26,856 bases of DNA from positions 1-26,856 of the IMG/VR virus record IMGVR_UViG_3300050821_008060; one strand, 5' to 3'. Positions 20,442 through 26,856 of this stretch are shown piece by piece. The notes beneath the pieces were generated by a model, which did no database searches, was not told where the DNA came from, and saw only the letters and a program-made list of their open reading frames with translations. Made by a program: the position numbers and the translations under genes. Source of the DNA: a virus. How positions within the stretch are numbered: position 1 is the stretch's first letter; the number at the start of each line of letters is the position of its first letter.

Positions 20442-20865
20442 CCTGCCGACCCGTTCAGCCATCGAAGCGCTGCAAGAGGTCATTTCGACGGTTCAGCAGC
20501 TGGACTTGAAGACCGAGCATTACTTCGCGGGTGGGGTCTACATGCGCACGCTTTGGCGCCCGAAAGGCGCTTTGATAGTGGGCAAAGTACATCGGCGCGA
20601 ACACATCTACATGGTCGTTTTCGGCGATGTCACCGTAACCTCGGATGGTTTTCGAGAGCGCATTCAGGGACCGCGCGTTCTCGTTTGCAAGCCGGGCACA
20701 AAACGCGCAGTATTTGCGCACGAGGATTCTCTGTGTCTCACCGTCCATCGGACGGAAGAGACCCAGCTCGAGCGCGTCGAAGCCGACCTGGTCGAAGAGG
20801 ATCCTACGTCAATGTATCTCCCCGGCAATGTACCCAAAGACCGTCTCACGGAGGACTCACTTTGA
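20419..20865 (+). CDS. Cupin-like protein
   Basis: This is 148 residues, with the ATG 23 bases inside the preceding gene. Residues about 40-115 look like a cupin beta-barrel: Y-M-R-T-L-W-R-P-K-G-A-L-I-V-G-K-V-H-R-R-E-H-I-Y-M-V-V-F-G-D-V-T-V, then P-G-T-K-R-A-V-F-A-H-E-D-S-L-C-L-T-V-H. The H-x-x-x-x-H spacing only partly fits the canonical cupin metal motif, so metal binding is uncertain. The N-terminus is a helix (A-I-E-A-L-Q-E-V-I-S-T-V-Q-Q). It sits with tail and ejection genes. Such cupins in podoviruses have no known role. It could be structural or could bind a sugar or small ligand. Confidence 0.62.
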   Translation: MSSLSPSNLPTRSAIEALQEVISTVQQLDLKTEHYFAGGVYMRTLWRPKGALIVGKVHRREHIYMVVFGDVTVTSDGFRERIQGPRVLVCKPGTKRAVFAHEDSLCLTVHRTEETQLERVEADLVEEDPTSMYLPGNVPKDRLTEDSL

Positions 20866-21665
20866 GCTTCGTGGCGGCCGCCATTGGGGTCGTGGGCGCG
20901 GTCGCGGGAGGCGCGATTGCCGCGAGCGGGGCCGAAGGGGCGGCGCAGACGCAAGCTGCCGCAGCCCAGCGCGGTCAGGATATCTCACAAGGTATATTCG
21001 ACAAGACGAGCGCGAACGAAGCGCCATTCTTGAATGCCGGCATCGGGGCACAATCGAACCTCAATTATCTCCTGGGAATCGGTAAGCCGGGTGATCCGGC
21101 TTTGGCCGGCGCTTCCGCGGGAACCGCAGCGAGCTCACCCGCCGGCGGCTTTGGCTCATTCTTGACGCCCTTCAACGCGGACAACTTCAAATCCTTGACC
21201 CCGCAGTATCAGTTCAATTTGCAGCAAGGCGGGCAGGGGGTATTGAATCAAGACGCCTCGGCTCAAGGGGCAGAGTCGGGGGCCGCACTGAAAGACTTGA
21301 TCGGCTTCAATCAGGGCTACGCGAACAACAGCTTCAATTCAGCGTTTGCCAACTACAACACGCAGCAGAACAACATCTTTGGCCGACTGAACGCGATTGC
21401 GCAAATGGGCCAAGGTGCGGGGACCAATACCGCCACGGGGGCGTCGAGTTTCGCGAATAGCATCAGCAATTCCGCGCAGAACGTCGGGACTGCGTTAGCC
21501 GGCGGAACGGTGGGCGCGTCGAATGCCATTTCGGGCGGACTGCAGAGCGCCGTTCCGTGGCTGCAGGCTGGCTTGAACAACCCCAGTAGCGGCGGATGGG
21601 TGCCGACCGTGGGTAATTCCGCGCCCACCGCGGATTTGACCAATTCCATCGTGCCGCAGTTCTGA
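20862..21665 (+). CDS. DNA ejection/transfer protein (small)
   Basis: This is 267 residues from TTG 20862. GGAGGA lies six bases before it (20850-20855) and the TTGA overlaps the previous stop. The longer open frame from 20553 is rejected because it lies inside the cupin gene. The N-terminus is a hydrophobic A/G-rich helix (F-V-A-A-A-I-G-V-V-G-A-V-A-G-G-A-I-A-A-S). The rest is Q/N/A/G-rich with S-G-A-A-L-K-D-L and F-A-N-Y-N-T-Q-Q-N-N-I-F-G-R-L. This fits the podoviral 'DNA transfer protein' class that corresponds to the P22 gp7/gp20/gp16 ejection proteins. It would travel with DNA across the envelope. The assignment is by composition and position. Confidence 0.75.
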   Translation: MSFVAAAIGVVGAVAGGAIAASGAEGAAQTQAAAAQRGQDISQGIFDKTSANEAPFLNAGIGAQSNLNYLLGIGKPGDPALAGASAGTAASSPAGGFGSFLTPFNADNFKSLTPQYQFNLQQGGQGVLNQDASAQGAESGAALKDLIGFNQGYANNSFNSAFANYNTQQNNIFGRLNAIAQMGQGAGTNTATGASSFANSISNSAQNVGTALAGGTVGASNAISGGLQSAVPWLQAGLNNPSSGGWVPTVGNSAPTADLTNSIVPQF

Positions 21666-23080
21666 TGGCCGACCTACTCCAAACACCGGCTGCCGCGGGG
21701 ATTCTGCCTCCAGACCCAGGACGGGGTATTGCGACGCTCTCGGGCATTCTAGGGATCAAGCAGCAGCAGCAGGCGCTTGAAACCGGGCAGGCGACCCAAC
21801 GCAGCGCGCAAGCGAAAGCCACGGTCGACACGCAGGGCGCGAATGAGAACCAGAATCTAGCTCGGCTTCTCGCTGACCCTGTCGGCAATGGAATTGTCGA
21901 TGGCGACGGGAACCCGACCAAAAACGCGCAGAGCATCGTCATGCGCGCAGCACCGACCACAGGCGCCGATGCGTACGAGAAGGTCGTCAATGCCGCGAAG
22001 TCGAAGGTCGAGTTCAACGGCGCGGTGAACAATCTGCGCGGCTCCGAGCGCGACCAAGTCGTGAACGCTTTGAGCGGTCCCGCGGCCGATCCGGATGCCA
22101 CCTACGACACGCTGAAATCAACCCTTGGCAATCTGGTCGAGTCAAAGAAAGGGACCCCGGTCTACGACGACTACAAGACCATTGCGGATACCACCCTGCA
22201 GGGCCTCGATCACGTCACCAATAAGCAAAAGCAGACCGGCCAAGTCATTCCCGTAGGCCAGGAAGCGTGGCGCACGGGCGCGCTCAATCTCGCGCGCGGC
22301 AGTTTGGGCGTTTCAGGCGTGGTGGGGGCGGGCGGCATTGCGACGCCTCAACAAGCAACGACGGGTGCCGGAACGGTCAATCGTGTGCCGGTGACCGGAG
22401 CTCTCACGGCTCCGCCTGGAGCGGCCCCTGGAAGCCCGATCAATCCCACCCCGGTACAAGTCGCGGGCCAGACGAAACACGAAGTGGGCGCCGCCGATAT
22501 CGATGTGCAGCGCGCCTCCGAAGTCAGCAATCTGCAGAAGCAGTCCTCGGCGATGCTGCCGTTGACCAATGAAATCGACCGCCTCGCTCACGAAATCAGT
22601 TCGAGCAAAATCGCGGGCGCTGTGACGGCGGGGCTGAAGAATCTTGGGTTTGCCGACCTGGCATCGGCCAGAACGCAACTCGAAAAAGACTTGGGACTTG
22701 TCAAAGGGCCGCTCGCGGCGAGTGCAGGGTCTGACTCTCGCGCCGCCGCGATCTTGGAAGGCTATCCGACCGCGGAGACACCAGAGAAAACGACGCACGC
22801 CGCCATGGACTATATCCGCGGGAGCTTCCGGCAGAACGTCGCCCGCGGTCAACTCTTAAGCCGGCATGGGGTCAATGGCTTTGCGGCGGCGGATGATGAA
22901 ATGACCCGCAGCGCCGACCCCTTGGTGCATGAGGCCGCCGCATTGCCGCCAGGGAAACCCGGCGGCTTTTATAGCCGTAACTTTGGGAGCCCGGAAGAGG
23001 CGCAGAAATTCAAGGATCGGGTCGATGCGCTGAAGAAGCACACGGCCTATATCGGGGGGTCGAATGGCCCAACCCAGTAG
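21665..23080 (+). CDS. Ejection protein, middle
   Basis: This is 471 residues, with the ATG overlapping the preceding TGA (TGATG). The sequence is Q/A/G-rich and mostly helical: G-I-L-G-I-K-Q-Q-Q-Q-A-L-E-T-G-Q-A, a P/G/T-rich linker near 235-280, and a C-terminal helical domain with I-D-R-L-A-H-E-I-S-S-S-K. There is no enzymatic motif. It is the second of three consecutive large Ala-rich proteins between the gp10-like hub and the tail fibre, which is the place of P22 gp7-gp20-gp16. It is therefore called an internal head/ejection protein. Its 3' end overlaps the third by 17 bases. Confidence 0.72.
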   Translation: MADLLQTPAAAGILPPDPGRGIATLSGILGIKQQQQALETGQATQRSAQAKATVDTQGANENQNLARLLADPVGNGIVDGDGNPTKNAQSIVMRAAPTTGADAYEKVVNAAKSKVEFNGAVNNLRGSERDQVVNALSGPAADPDATYDTLKSTLGNLVESKKGTPVYDDYKTIADTTLQGLDHVTNKQKQTGQVIPVGQEAWRTGALNLARGSLGVSGVVGAGGIATPQQATTGAGTVNRVPVTGALTAPPGAAPGSPINPTPVQVAGQTKHEVGAADIDVQRASEVSNLQKQSSAMLPLTNEIDRLAHEISSSKIAGAVTAGLKNLGFADLASARTQLEKDLGLVKGPLAASAGSDSRAAAILEGYPTAETPEKTTHAAMDYIRGSFRQNVARGQLLSRHGVNGFAAADDEMTRSADPLVHEAAALPPGKPGGFYSRNFGSPEEAQKFKDRVDALKKHTAYIGGSNGPTQ

Positions 23081-24926
23081 AATCGATCCGGATATTGCCG
23101 CGGACTTTTCTGGTGGCCCCGCTCCGTCCATCAGTTCCGGTGTGCGCATCGATCCGGATGTGGCAGCGGATTTTCAAGGAGCGAATGACTCCACCGTAGC
23201 GAAGTCCACTAATCCTTACGATCCAAATCGCCACGCGATTGGGGACGAATTAGTCAACAATCTGCATGCGGCGGGAAGTGGCCTCTATCACTCCGTCGTC
23301 GGCGGATATAAGGGATTGGGCACGCTCGCGCTGACTCGTGATCCGGCCGCCGCCGCCGCTACGGTCAACGCGGAGCAGGCAAAAACCTATCAAGCACCTC
23401 CTGATACGGGACCTGTAGCGCGACATGCCCGAGAGCCGGTGTCGCCGAATATCTTAGGGGACATTGCCGCCGCGCATGGAGCATCGCCGGGCTTAAGCAC
23501 GGCATTGGCCGTGTTGCCGACGGCCGCCGCCGCGTTAGTGGTGCCTCGCGGAGCGGGAGAAACACCGATCCCGCCGACGGCTCAAGAGATCATTGATCGC
23601 TCCTCCTCGGGTCAATCCATGGGCGCGGCCGCCGCTTCTCCCAACATCACCGCGATCTCGCCGCAATTGCAAAAAGCGGTCGTGGACGCCTCCCGCAAAA
23701 CCGGGGGCGCGGTCAATCCAGATGTGCTTCGGGCTCATATCGAGGCCGAAGAGCATGGCGTGCAGCTGATGAAGGGACAGGCGACGCGCGACCCGGATCA
23801 GTTCACCGCAGAGCAGAATTCTACGCATCCCGATGTGGTCAAGCGGATCAATGCGCAGAACGGACAGATGGTCGATGCACTCGATACGGTGCGTCGAGAC
23901 GCGTCCCCATCCACCGTGGGCAATGACTACATCGAGAATGGCCGCTCCGCGGTCGATGCGTTGAAGCAATACGATGAGCCAATCCAAGCGGACATTCGGG
24001 CGAAGTACAAAGCACTGACCGATGCCAATGGCGGCAGTGTGCCGATCGATACCGGGCAGTTCTTGCAGAACGTCAACTCCGCGCTCAAGAAAGGCTTTCT
24101 CACCAAAACCGCCGCCTCATCTCCGGAAGTGTCGGAAATCCTCGATAGCGTCCGGTCGGGTGAACCGATGGATTTTGAAGCCTATGAGAACGCGCGCACC
24201 CGGTTAGCTGCCGCACAGCGCGCAGGGGGATCAGCCGGTGAAGCGGCGCGCATTGTGCGCGGGGAATTGGAGCAGATGCCGCTCTCGCCCGCGGCCTCGC
24301 AATTGAAGGGACTGGCCGATACCGCACGGTCGGCAGCCAAGGCGCGGTTTGATGCGCTGGAAGCCGATCCCGCCTACCAAGCAGCCGTCGATGATGTGAG
24401 CGCGGGAAACAAGAAAGGATCACCCACGCCGCTCGCCGATACGTTTCTTGACAAATATGCCTTGAGCAAATCGGCGCCGAAGTCGCAAGTCGATCTGATG
24501 ATGCAGAAGATCCAGGCGACTGATCCGGATGCCGCGGGCGCAGTGGCCTCTCATACCTTGAATGCCATACGGAAGGCTGCGGTCAACCCGAATGGAAACG
24601 TCTTGCCGAACGGCTATAACGGCGCGCTGCAAAAGTTAGGGCCGAAACTCGATTCACTGATTGCGCCAGAAACGAAAGACAGTTTGGAGTCGTTGGGCCG
24701 CACCATTACAAACGCCAAGGTCGAGCCGGCCGGAGGGAAGGTCAACTACTCACGATCCGGCGTGGTGGCGAGAGATGCACTGCAGTCCGCAGCCGAAGGC
24801 ATCGCGAATGTCAAAACGCACGGACTCTATGGCGTCGTCAAGAAAATGCTGCCGAAGGATACCGCCTTCGCGAAAGAAGCATTAGCGCCAGGGGCAGGGC
24901 TCGATCAATTAAAGACGAAGCCCTAG
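23064..24926 (+). CDS. Ejection/internal virion protein, large
   Basis: This is 620 residues, overlapping the previous gene by 17 bases. The N-terminus carries R-I-D-P-D-I-A-A-D-F (residues 6-15) and again R-I-D-P-D-V-A-A-D-F (28-37). A hydrophobic A/P/G stretch occurs near 145-165. The rest is a long helical region (Q-A-T-R-D-P-D-Q-F-T-A-E-Q-N onward, L-E-Q-M-P-L-S-P-A-A-S-Q-L-K). There is no lytic transglycosylase or peptidase motif. Size and position match P22 gp16-like ejection proteins. Its TAG stop shares the tetranucleotide CTAG with the stop of the opposite-strand gene (24923-24926). Confidence 0.75.
   Translation: MAQPSRIDPDIAADFSGGPAPSISSGVRIDPDVAADFQGANDSTVAKSTNPYDPNRHAIGDELVNNLHAAGSGLYHSVVGGYKGLGTLALTRDPAAAAATVNAEQAKTYQAPPDTGPVARHAREPVSPNILGDIAAAHGASPGLSTALAVLPTAAAALVVPRGAGETPIPPTAQEIIDRSSSGQSMGAAAASPNITAISPQLQKAVVDASRKTGGAVNPDVLRAHIEAEEHGVQLMKGQATRDPDQFTAEQNSTHPDVVKRINAQNGQMVDALDTVRRDASPSTVGNDYIENGRSAVDALKQYDEPIQADIRAKYKALTDANGGSVPIDTGQFLQNVNSALKKGFLTKTAASSPEVSEILDSVRSGEPMDFEAYENARTRLAAAQRAGGSAGEAARIVRGELEQMPLSPAASQLKGLADTARSAAKARFDALEADPAYQAAVDDVSAGNKKGSPTPLADTFLDKYALSKSAPKSQVDLMMQKIQATDPDAAGAVASHTLNAIRKAAVNPNGNVLPNGYNGALQKLGPKLDSLIAPETKDSLESLGRTITNAKVEPAGGKVNYSRSGVVARDALQSAAEGIANVKTHGLYGVVKKMLPKDTAFAKEALAPGAGLDQLKTKP
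23079..23174 (+). repeat. Duplicated 10-residue motif in ejection protein
   Basis: The motif R-I-D-P-D-(I/V)-A-A-D-F is encoded at 23079-23108 and again at 23145-23174. The DNA copies share ATCGATCCGGAT. The spacing is 66 bases (22 residues). Confidence 0.75.
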
Positions 24927-25066
24927 TGAATGATGCCTATGGCCGCACTCGCCACAATGCCAATCACCGCGACCGCTGCGATTCCGAGGATCCAGAAGAC
25001 GACTTTGCGAAATCCCTCATGGACCAAGGCAAGCCAAATGATGCCTAACGCAAAGATCCACACCAT
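24923..25066 (-). CDS. Small membrane protein, second gene of leftward cassette
   Basis: This 47-codon frame starts at ATG 25066-25064, two bases after the lipoprotein stop, and ends at a TAG shared in CTAG with the rightward ejection gene. Two hydrophobic segments, V-W-I-F-A-L-G-I-I-W-L-A-L (2-14) and V-F-W-I-L-G-I-A-A-V-A-V-I-G-I-V-A-S (23-40), flank a short polar loop H-E-G-F-R-K. It is a two-helix inner-membrane hairpin. No Shine-Dalgarno is visible, so translational coupling to the lipoprotein is likely. A long alternative frame from 25321 covers the same codons but runs through the lipoprotein gene. The family is unrecognised. Confidence 0.62.
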   Translation of the reverse strand: MVWIFALGIIWLALVHEGFRKVVFWILGIAAVAVIGIVASAAIGIIH

Positions 25067-25068
25067 GA

Positions 25069-25275
25069 CTATTGCGCCGAGCAATACCAATTGTTCTGCG
25101 CCGTCGGCGTGCACAGATAATTGGGCGGGGAATGATTCGGGATCATCTGCGGCGGCGAGGGTACGACATACGCGGGCCGTTGTGCGGCTTGGTATGCCTG
25201 CACTCGTTGCAGATAGCCAGGATCGGTGGTTGCGCATGCGGTCAAGAAAAGAGCCGCGCCCATGATTATTTTCAT
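25069..25275 (-). CDS. Small lipoprotein, first gene of leftward cassette
   Basis: This is 68 residues from ATG 25275-25273 with GGAGGA four bases upstream on the minus strand, the strongest ribosome site in this area. The N-terminus K-I-I-M-G-A-A-L-F-L-T-A-C is a lipoprotein signal with lipobox L11-T-A-C14. Residue +2 is Ala, so outer-membrane sorting is expected. The mature 55 residues contain Y-L-Q-R-V-Q-A-Y-Q-A-A-Q, a P-rich stretch and C55/C65, which could form a disulfide. It lies divergently from the tail fibre (18-base gap) and against the late operon. Phage lipoproteins in such places (Cor, Llp) block host receptors. That role is inferred. Rz1-type spanin is less likely, since no Rz partner is present. 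Confidence 0.72.
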   Translation of the reverse strand: MKIIMGAALFLTACATTDPGYLQRVQAYQAAQRPAYVVPSPPQMIPNHSPPNYLCTPTAQNNWYCSAQ

Positions 25276-25293
25276 CACTTCCTCCGTGTTTCA

Positions 25294-26856
25294 ATGACAA
25301 CCGCCTCCCTCGCCCCGTCACTGCGGTTCAAGAGTTGGCTCGCGAATGGTACACCCAACGCGAACGGCACGCTCACGACCTATCAGGCCGGAAGCACGAC
25401 GCCAGTCGCAACCTACACCGATAACACGGCCGGGACTCCGAATACCAACCCGATTACGTTAAATGCGCGAGGGGAGTGCAATCTGTGGTTGCTGCCCAAT
25501 ATCGCGTATAAGTTCGTCGAAGCGGACGCGAACGGCAATCCCATTGGCACGACCGATCAGGTCGTCAATAGCCAGTTGATCACCTATTACGGCGTGGATG
25601 CCGGAGCGGCCAATGCCTACATCCTGACTGCGGCAACCCCCTACACGGCCTACCAGAACGGCGAGCTCGTTTTCTTCGTCCCCGGCAATTCGAACAACGG
25701 TCCCTCGACAATCAACATCAATGGCTTGGGGCCCATCCCTATCGTTACCTTGACCGGTGCCGCGTTGGGACCGAATCAGATCACCGCCGGGATCATGACG
25801 GAGTTGATCTATTTCAACGGCAATTTCCAGCTCCTGTCTATCGGCAATACGTTTGGCAGCACTGTGGGGACGTTTGGGGCGGAGATTCCCTTGGCCTCGG
25901 CCTCGACGACCGACTTAGGCTCGACCCCTAACCACAACGTGCTCATCACGGGGTCCACAACGATCACGAGTTTCGGCAGCGCCGCGAGCACGCAAGCCCC
26001 GCTCTATATCGTGCGCTTTGCCGGGTCTCTGACGCTGACCTTTAACAGCCTCTCGATGATGCTCCCCGGGAATGCGTCGATTCAAACGACGGCCGGCGAT
26101 AGCTTGCTCGCGGAGTATTTGGGCAGCGGATTATGGAAGGTGCTCGACTACTTCAACCAAACGGGATCGAGTGCGAACGCCAAGATCAAGCCCGCGGACA
26201 CGGTACTCGTGAGTAATGCCGTGCTCACCAACGATCCTGACTTGCAAAGCAATGCGCTCGCGGTGGGCCGCTACAGCTGGGAGTGCTTGCTCATATTCGA
26301 TTCTGTCGCTGCCGGAGCGGGCTTCCAGTGGACGAATGGGGGTACCGCGGTTGATTCCCGCGGGGTGGCTCCTGCGGTCGCCTTAGGCTTTGTGAATGGC
26401 GCGGCCTTTGGACCTAAGAGCGATACGCCCTACGGCGCCACGATCACCTATGCCACCGTCGGCACGGGCGCGAACAGCAATGAGGTGCTCTACAAGGGCT
26501 CGCTCCTCATCTCCACCCCCGGCACCTTCGGAGTGAAGTGGGCGCAAGCCTCTTCCACCGCGAGCGCAACCACGTTACGTGCCGGCAGTTACCTCACGCT
26601 CAATTTGCTCAATACCGGCACCGCCTCGAACATCGTCACCCGAGTCAACCAGACCCCAGGATCGTTCACGGAAACGGTTCCCGTGGGCTATACGACGCTC
26701 ACCGCGGAAGTGTGGGGCGCTTCTGCGGGAGGAGGTGGAGGGACCAATACGCCGCCCAATGGCGTTGGTGGCGGTGGTGGTGGTTCGGGCGGCTATTCGC
26801 GTAGTTCCATTTCAGTCGCGGGCTTAGGCGGAAGCACGCTTAATTTCACCGTCGGC
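25294..26856 (+). CDS. Tail fibre/spike protein, 3' end outside window
   Basis: This is an open frame of 521 codons without a stop, running off the right edge. The N-terminal 90 residues match a common phage tail-fibre module: L-R-F-K-S-W-L-A-N-G-T-P-N-A-N-G-T-L-T-T-Y, Q-A-G-S-T-T-P-V-A-T-Y, N-P-I-T-L-N-A-R-G-E-C-N-L-W-L and D-A-N-G-N-P-I-G-T-T-D. The next part (about 105-185) has N-G-E-L-V-F-F-V-P-G-N-S-N-N-G-P-S-T-I-N-I-N-G-L-G, seen in tail appendages. It ends in a Gly-rich domain (V-G-Y-T-T-L-T-A-E-V-W-G-A-S, then G-G-G-G-G runs from about codon 480). It should be a receptor-binding or adaptor fibre. The ATG has no clear ribosome site, and the leftward lipoprotein starts 18 bases upstream. 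Confidence 0.85.
   Translation, partial: MTTASLAPSLRFKSWLANGTPNANGTLTTYQAGSTTPVATYTDNTAGTPNTNPITLNARGECNLWLLPNIAYKFVEADANGNPIGTTDQVVNSQLITYYGVDAGAANAYILTAATPYTAYQNGELVFFVPGNSNNGPSTININGLGPIPIVTLTGAALGPNQITAGIMTELIYFNGNFQLLSIGNTFGSTVGTFGAEIPLASASTTDLGSTPNHNVLITGSTTITSFGSAASTQAPLYIVRFAGSLTLTFNSLSMMLPGNASIQTTAGDSLLAEYLGSGLWKVLDYFNQTGSSANAKIKPADTVLVSNAVLTNDPDLQSNALAVGRYSWECLLIFDSVAAGAGFQWTNGGTAVDSRGVAPAVALGFVNGAAFGPKSDTPYGATITYATVGTGANSNEVLYKGSLLISTPGTFGVKWAQASSTASATTLRAGSYLTLNLLNTGTASNIVTRVNQTPGSFTETVPVGYTTLTAEVWGASAGGGGGTNTPPNGVGGGGGGSGGYSRSSISVAGLGGSTLNFTVG

Noticed and set aside
21761-21778. CAG repeat (coding Q-Q-Q-Q) as a variable microsatellite
   Set aside because: It has only four units, is in frame and lies in a Q-rich ejection protein, so it is ordinary low complexity.
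25069-25275. Rz1-type spanin lipoprotein
   Set aside because: There is no overlapping Rz-like coiled-coil membrane protein, no holin or endolysin nearby, and it is on the strand opposite the late genes.
24923-25321. 132-codon leftward frame covering both cassette genes
   Set aside because: Its first half overlaps the lipoprotein gene, which has a strong ribosome site and lipobox. Only the last 47 codons look like a real (membrane) protein.
25294-26856. Diversity-generating retroelement target (as in Bordetella phage BPP-1)
   Set aside because: There is no reverse transcriptase, template repeat or AAC-rich variable repeat in the window. The fibre C-terminus is not included, so this cannot be fully tested.

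Overview
The window is most of a temperate, P22-like short-tailed (podovirus) bacteriophage genome, either a free phage or a prophage. The evidence is a cI/cro-type immunity region, a replication module and a long rightward late operon. The late operon has a Sf6-type small terminase, large terminase, P22-type portal, scaffold, P22-type coat, gp4- and gp10-like tail accessory proteins, ejection proteins and the start of a tail fibre. The DNA is GC-rich and many genes have Shine-Dalgarno sites, which suits a proteobacterial host. The sequence alone does not fix the genus. No integrase, lysis gene, tRNA, rRNA, CRISPR array or insertion sequence is visible.

Layout. (1) Positions 1-875 are the immunity region: a leftward small membrane-protein operon, a leftward short repressor and a rightward Cro. 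Two pairs of 16-bp operators lie inside two well-formed divergent promoters on either side of the repressor, like lambda OL/PL and OR/PR. (2) Positions 876-4797 are early genes: a ribbon-helix-helix protein, a DUF1376/DnaT-like replication protein, a lone primase zinc finger, a DnaB/RecA-fold helicase, a VRR-NUC nuclease, an HNH-AP2 endonuclease and a tiny sigma-region-4-like protein. (3) Positions 4857-8605 hold a GroES-like co-chaperonin, several small proteins and both terminase subunits. (4) Positions 8602-24926 are head, connector and ejection genes packed stop-to-start. (5) Positions 24923-25275 are a two-gene leftward cassette (lipoprotein plus small membrane protein) set against the late operon. 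(6) From 25294 to the window end is a large open tail-fibre reading frame.

The genes form a standard lysogeny, replication, packaging, capsid and tail programme. The less standard content sits inside the capsid operon. One glycosyltransferase (GT-A) lies between portal and scaffold, and a second DxD glycosyltransferase-like gene lies between two paralogous small head-protein genes. A GDSL/SGNH hydrolase and a PASTA protein follow. I infer that this phage may modify its own virion or the host surface. Other points are probable leaderless early mRNAs from both operator-controlled promoters, the same small beta-type domain inserted in two neighbouring tail-accessory proteins, and a likely superinfection-exclusion or lysogenic-conversion cassette beside the tail fibre. 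Several genes shorter than 60 codons were found by reading the overlaps by hand: 35, 52, 45, 58, 48, 53, 43 and 47 codons.
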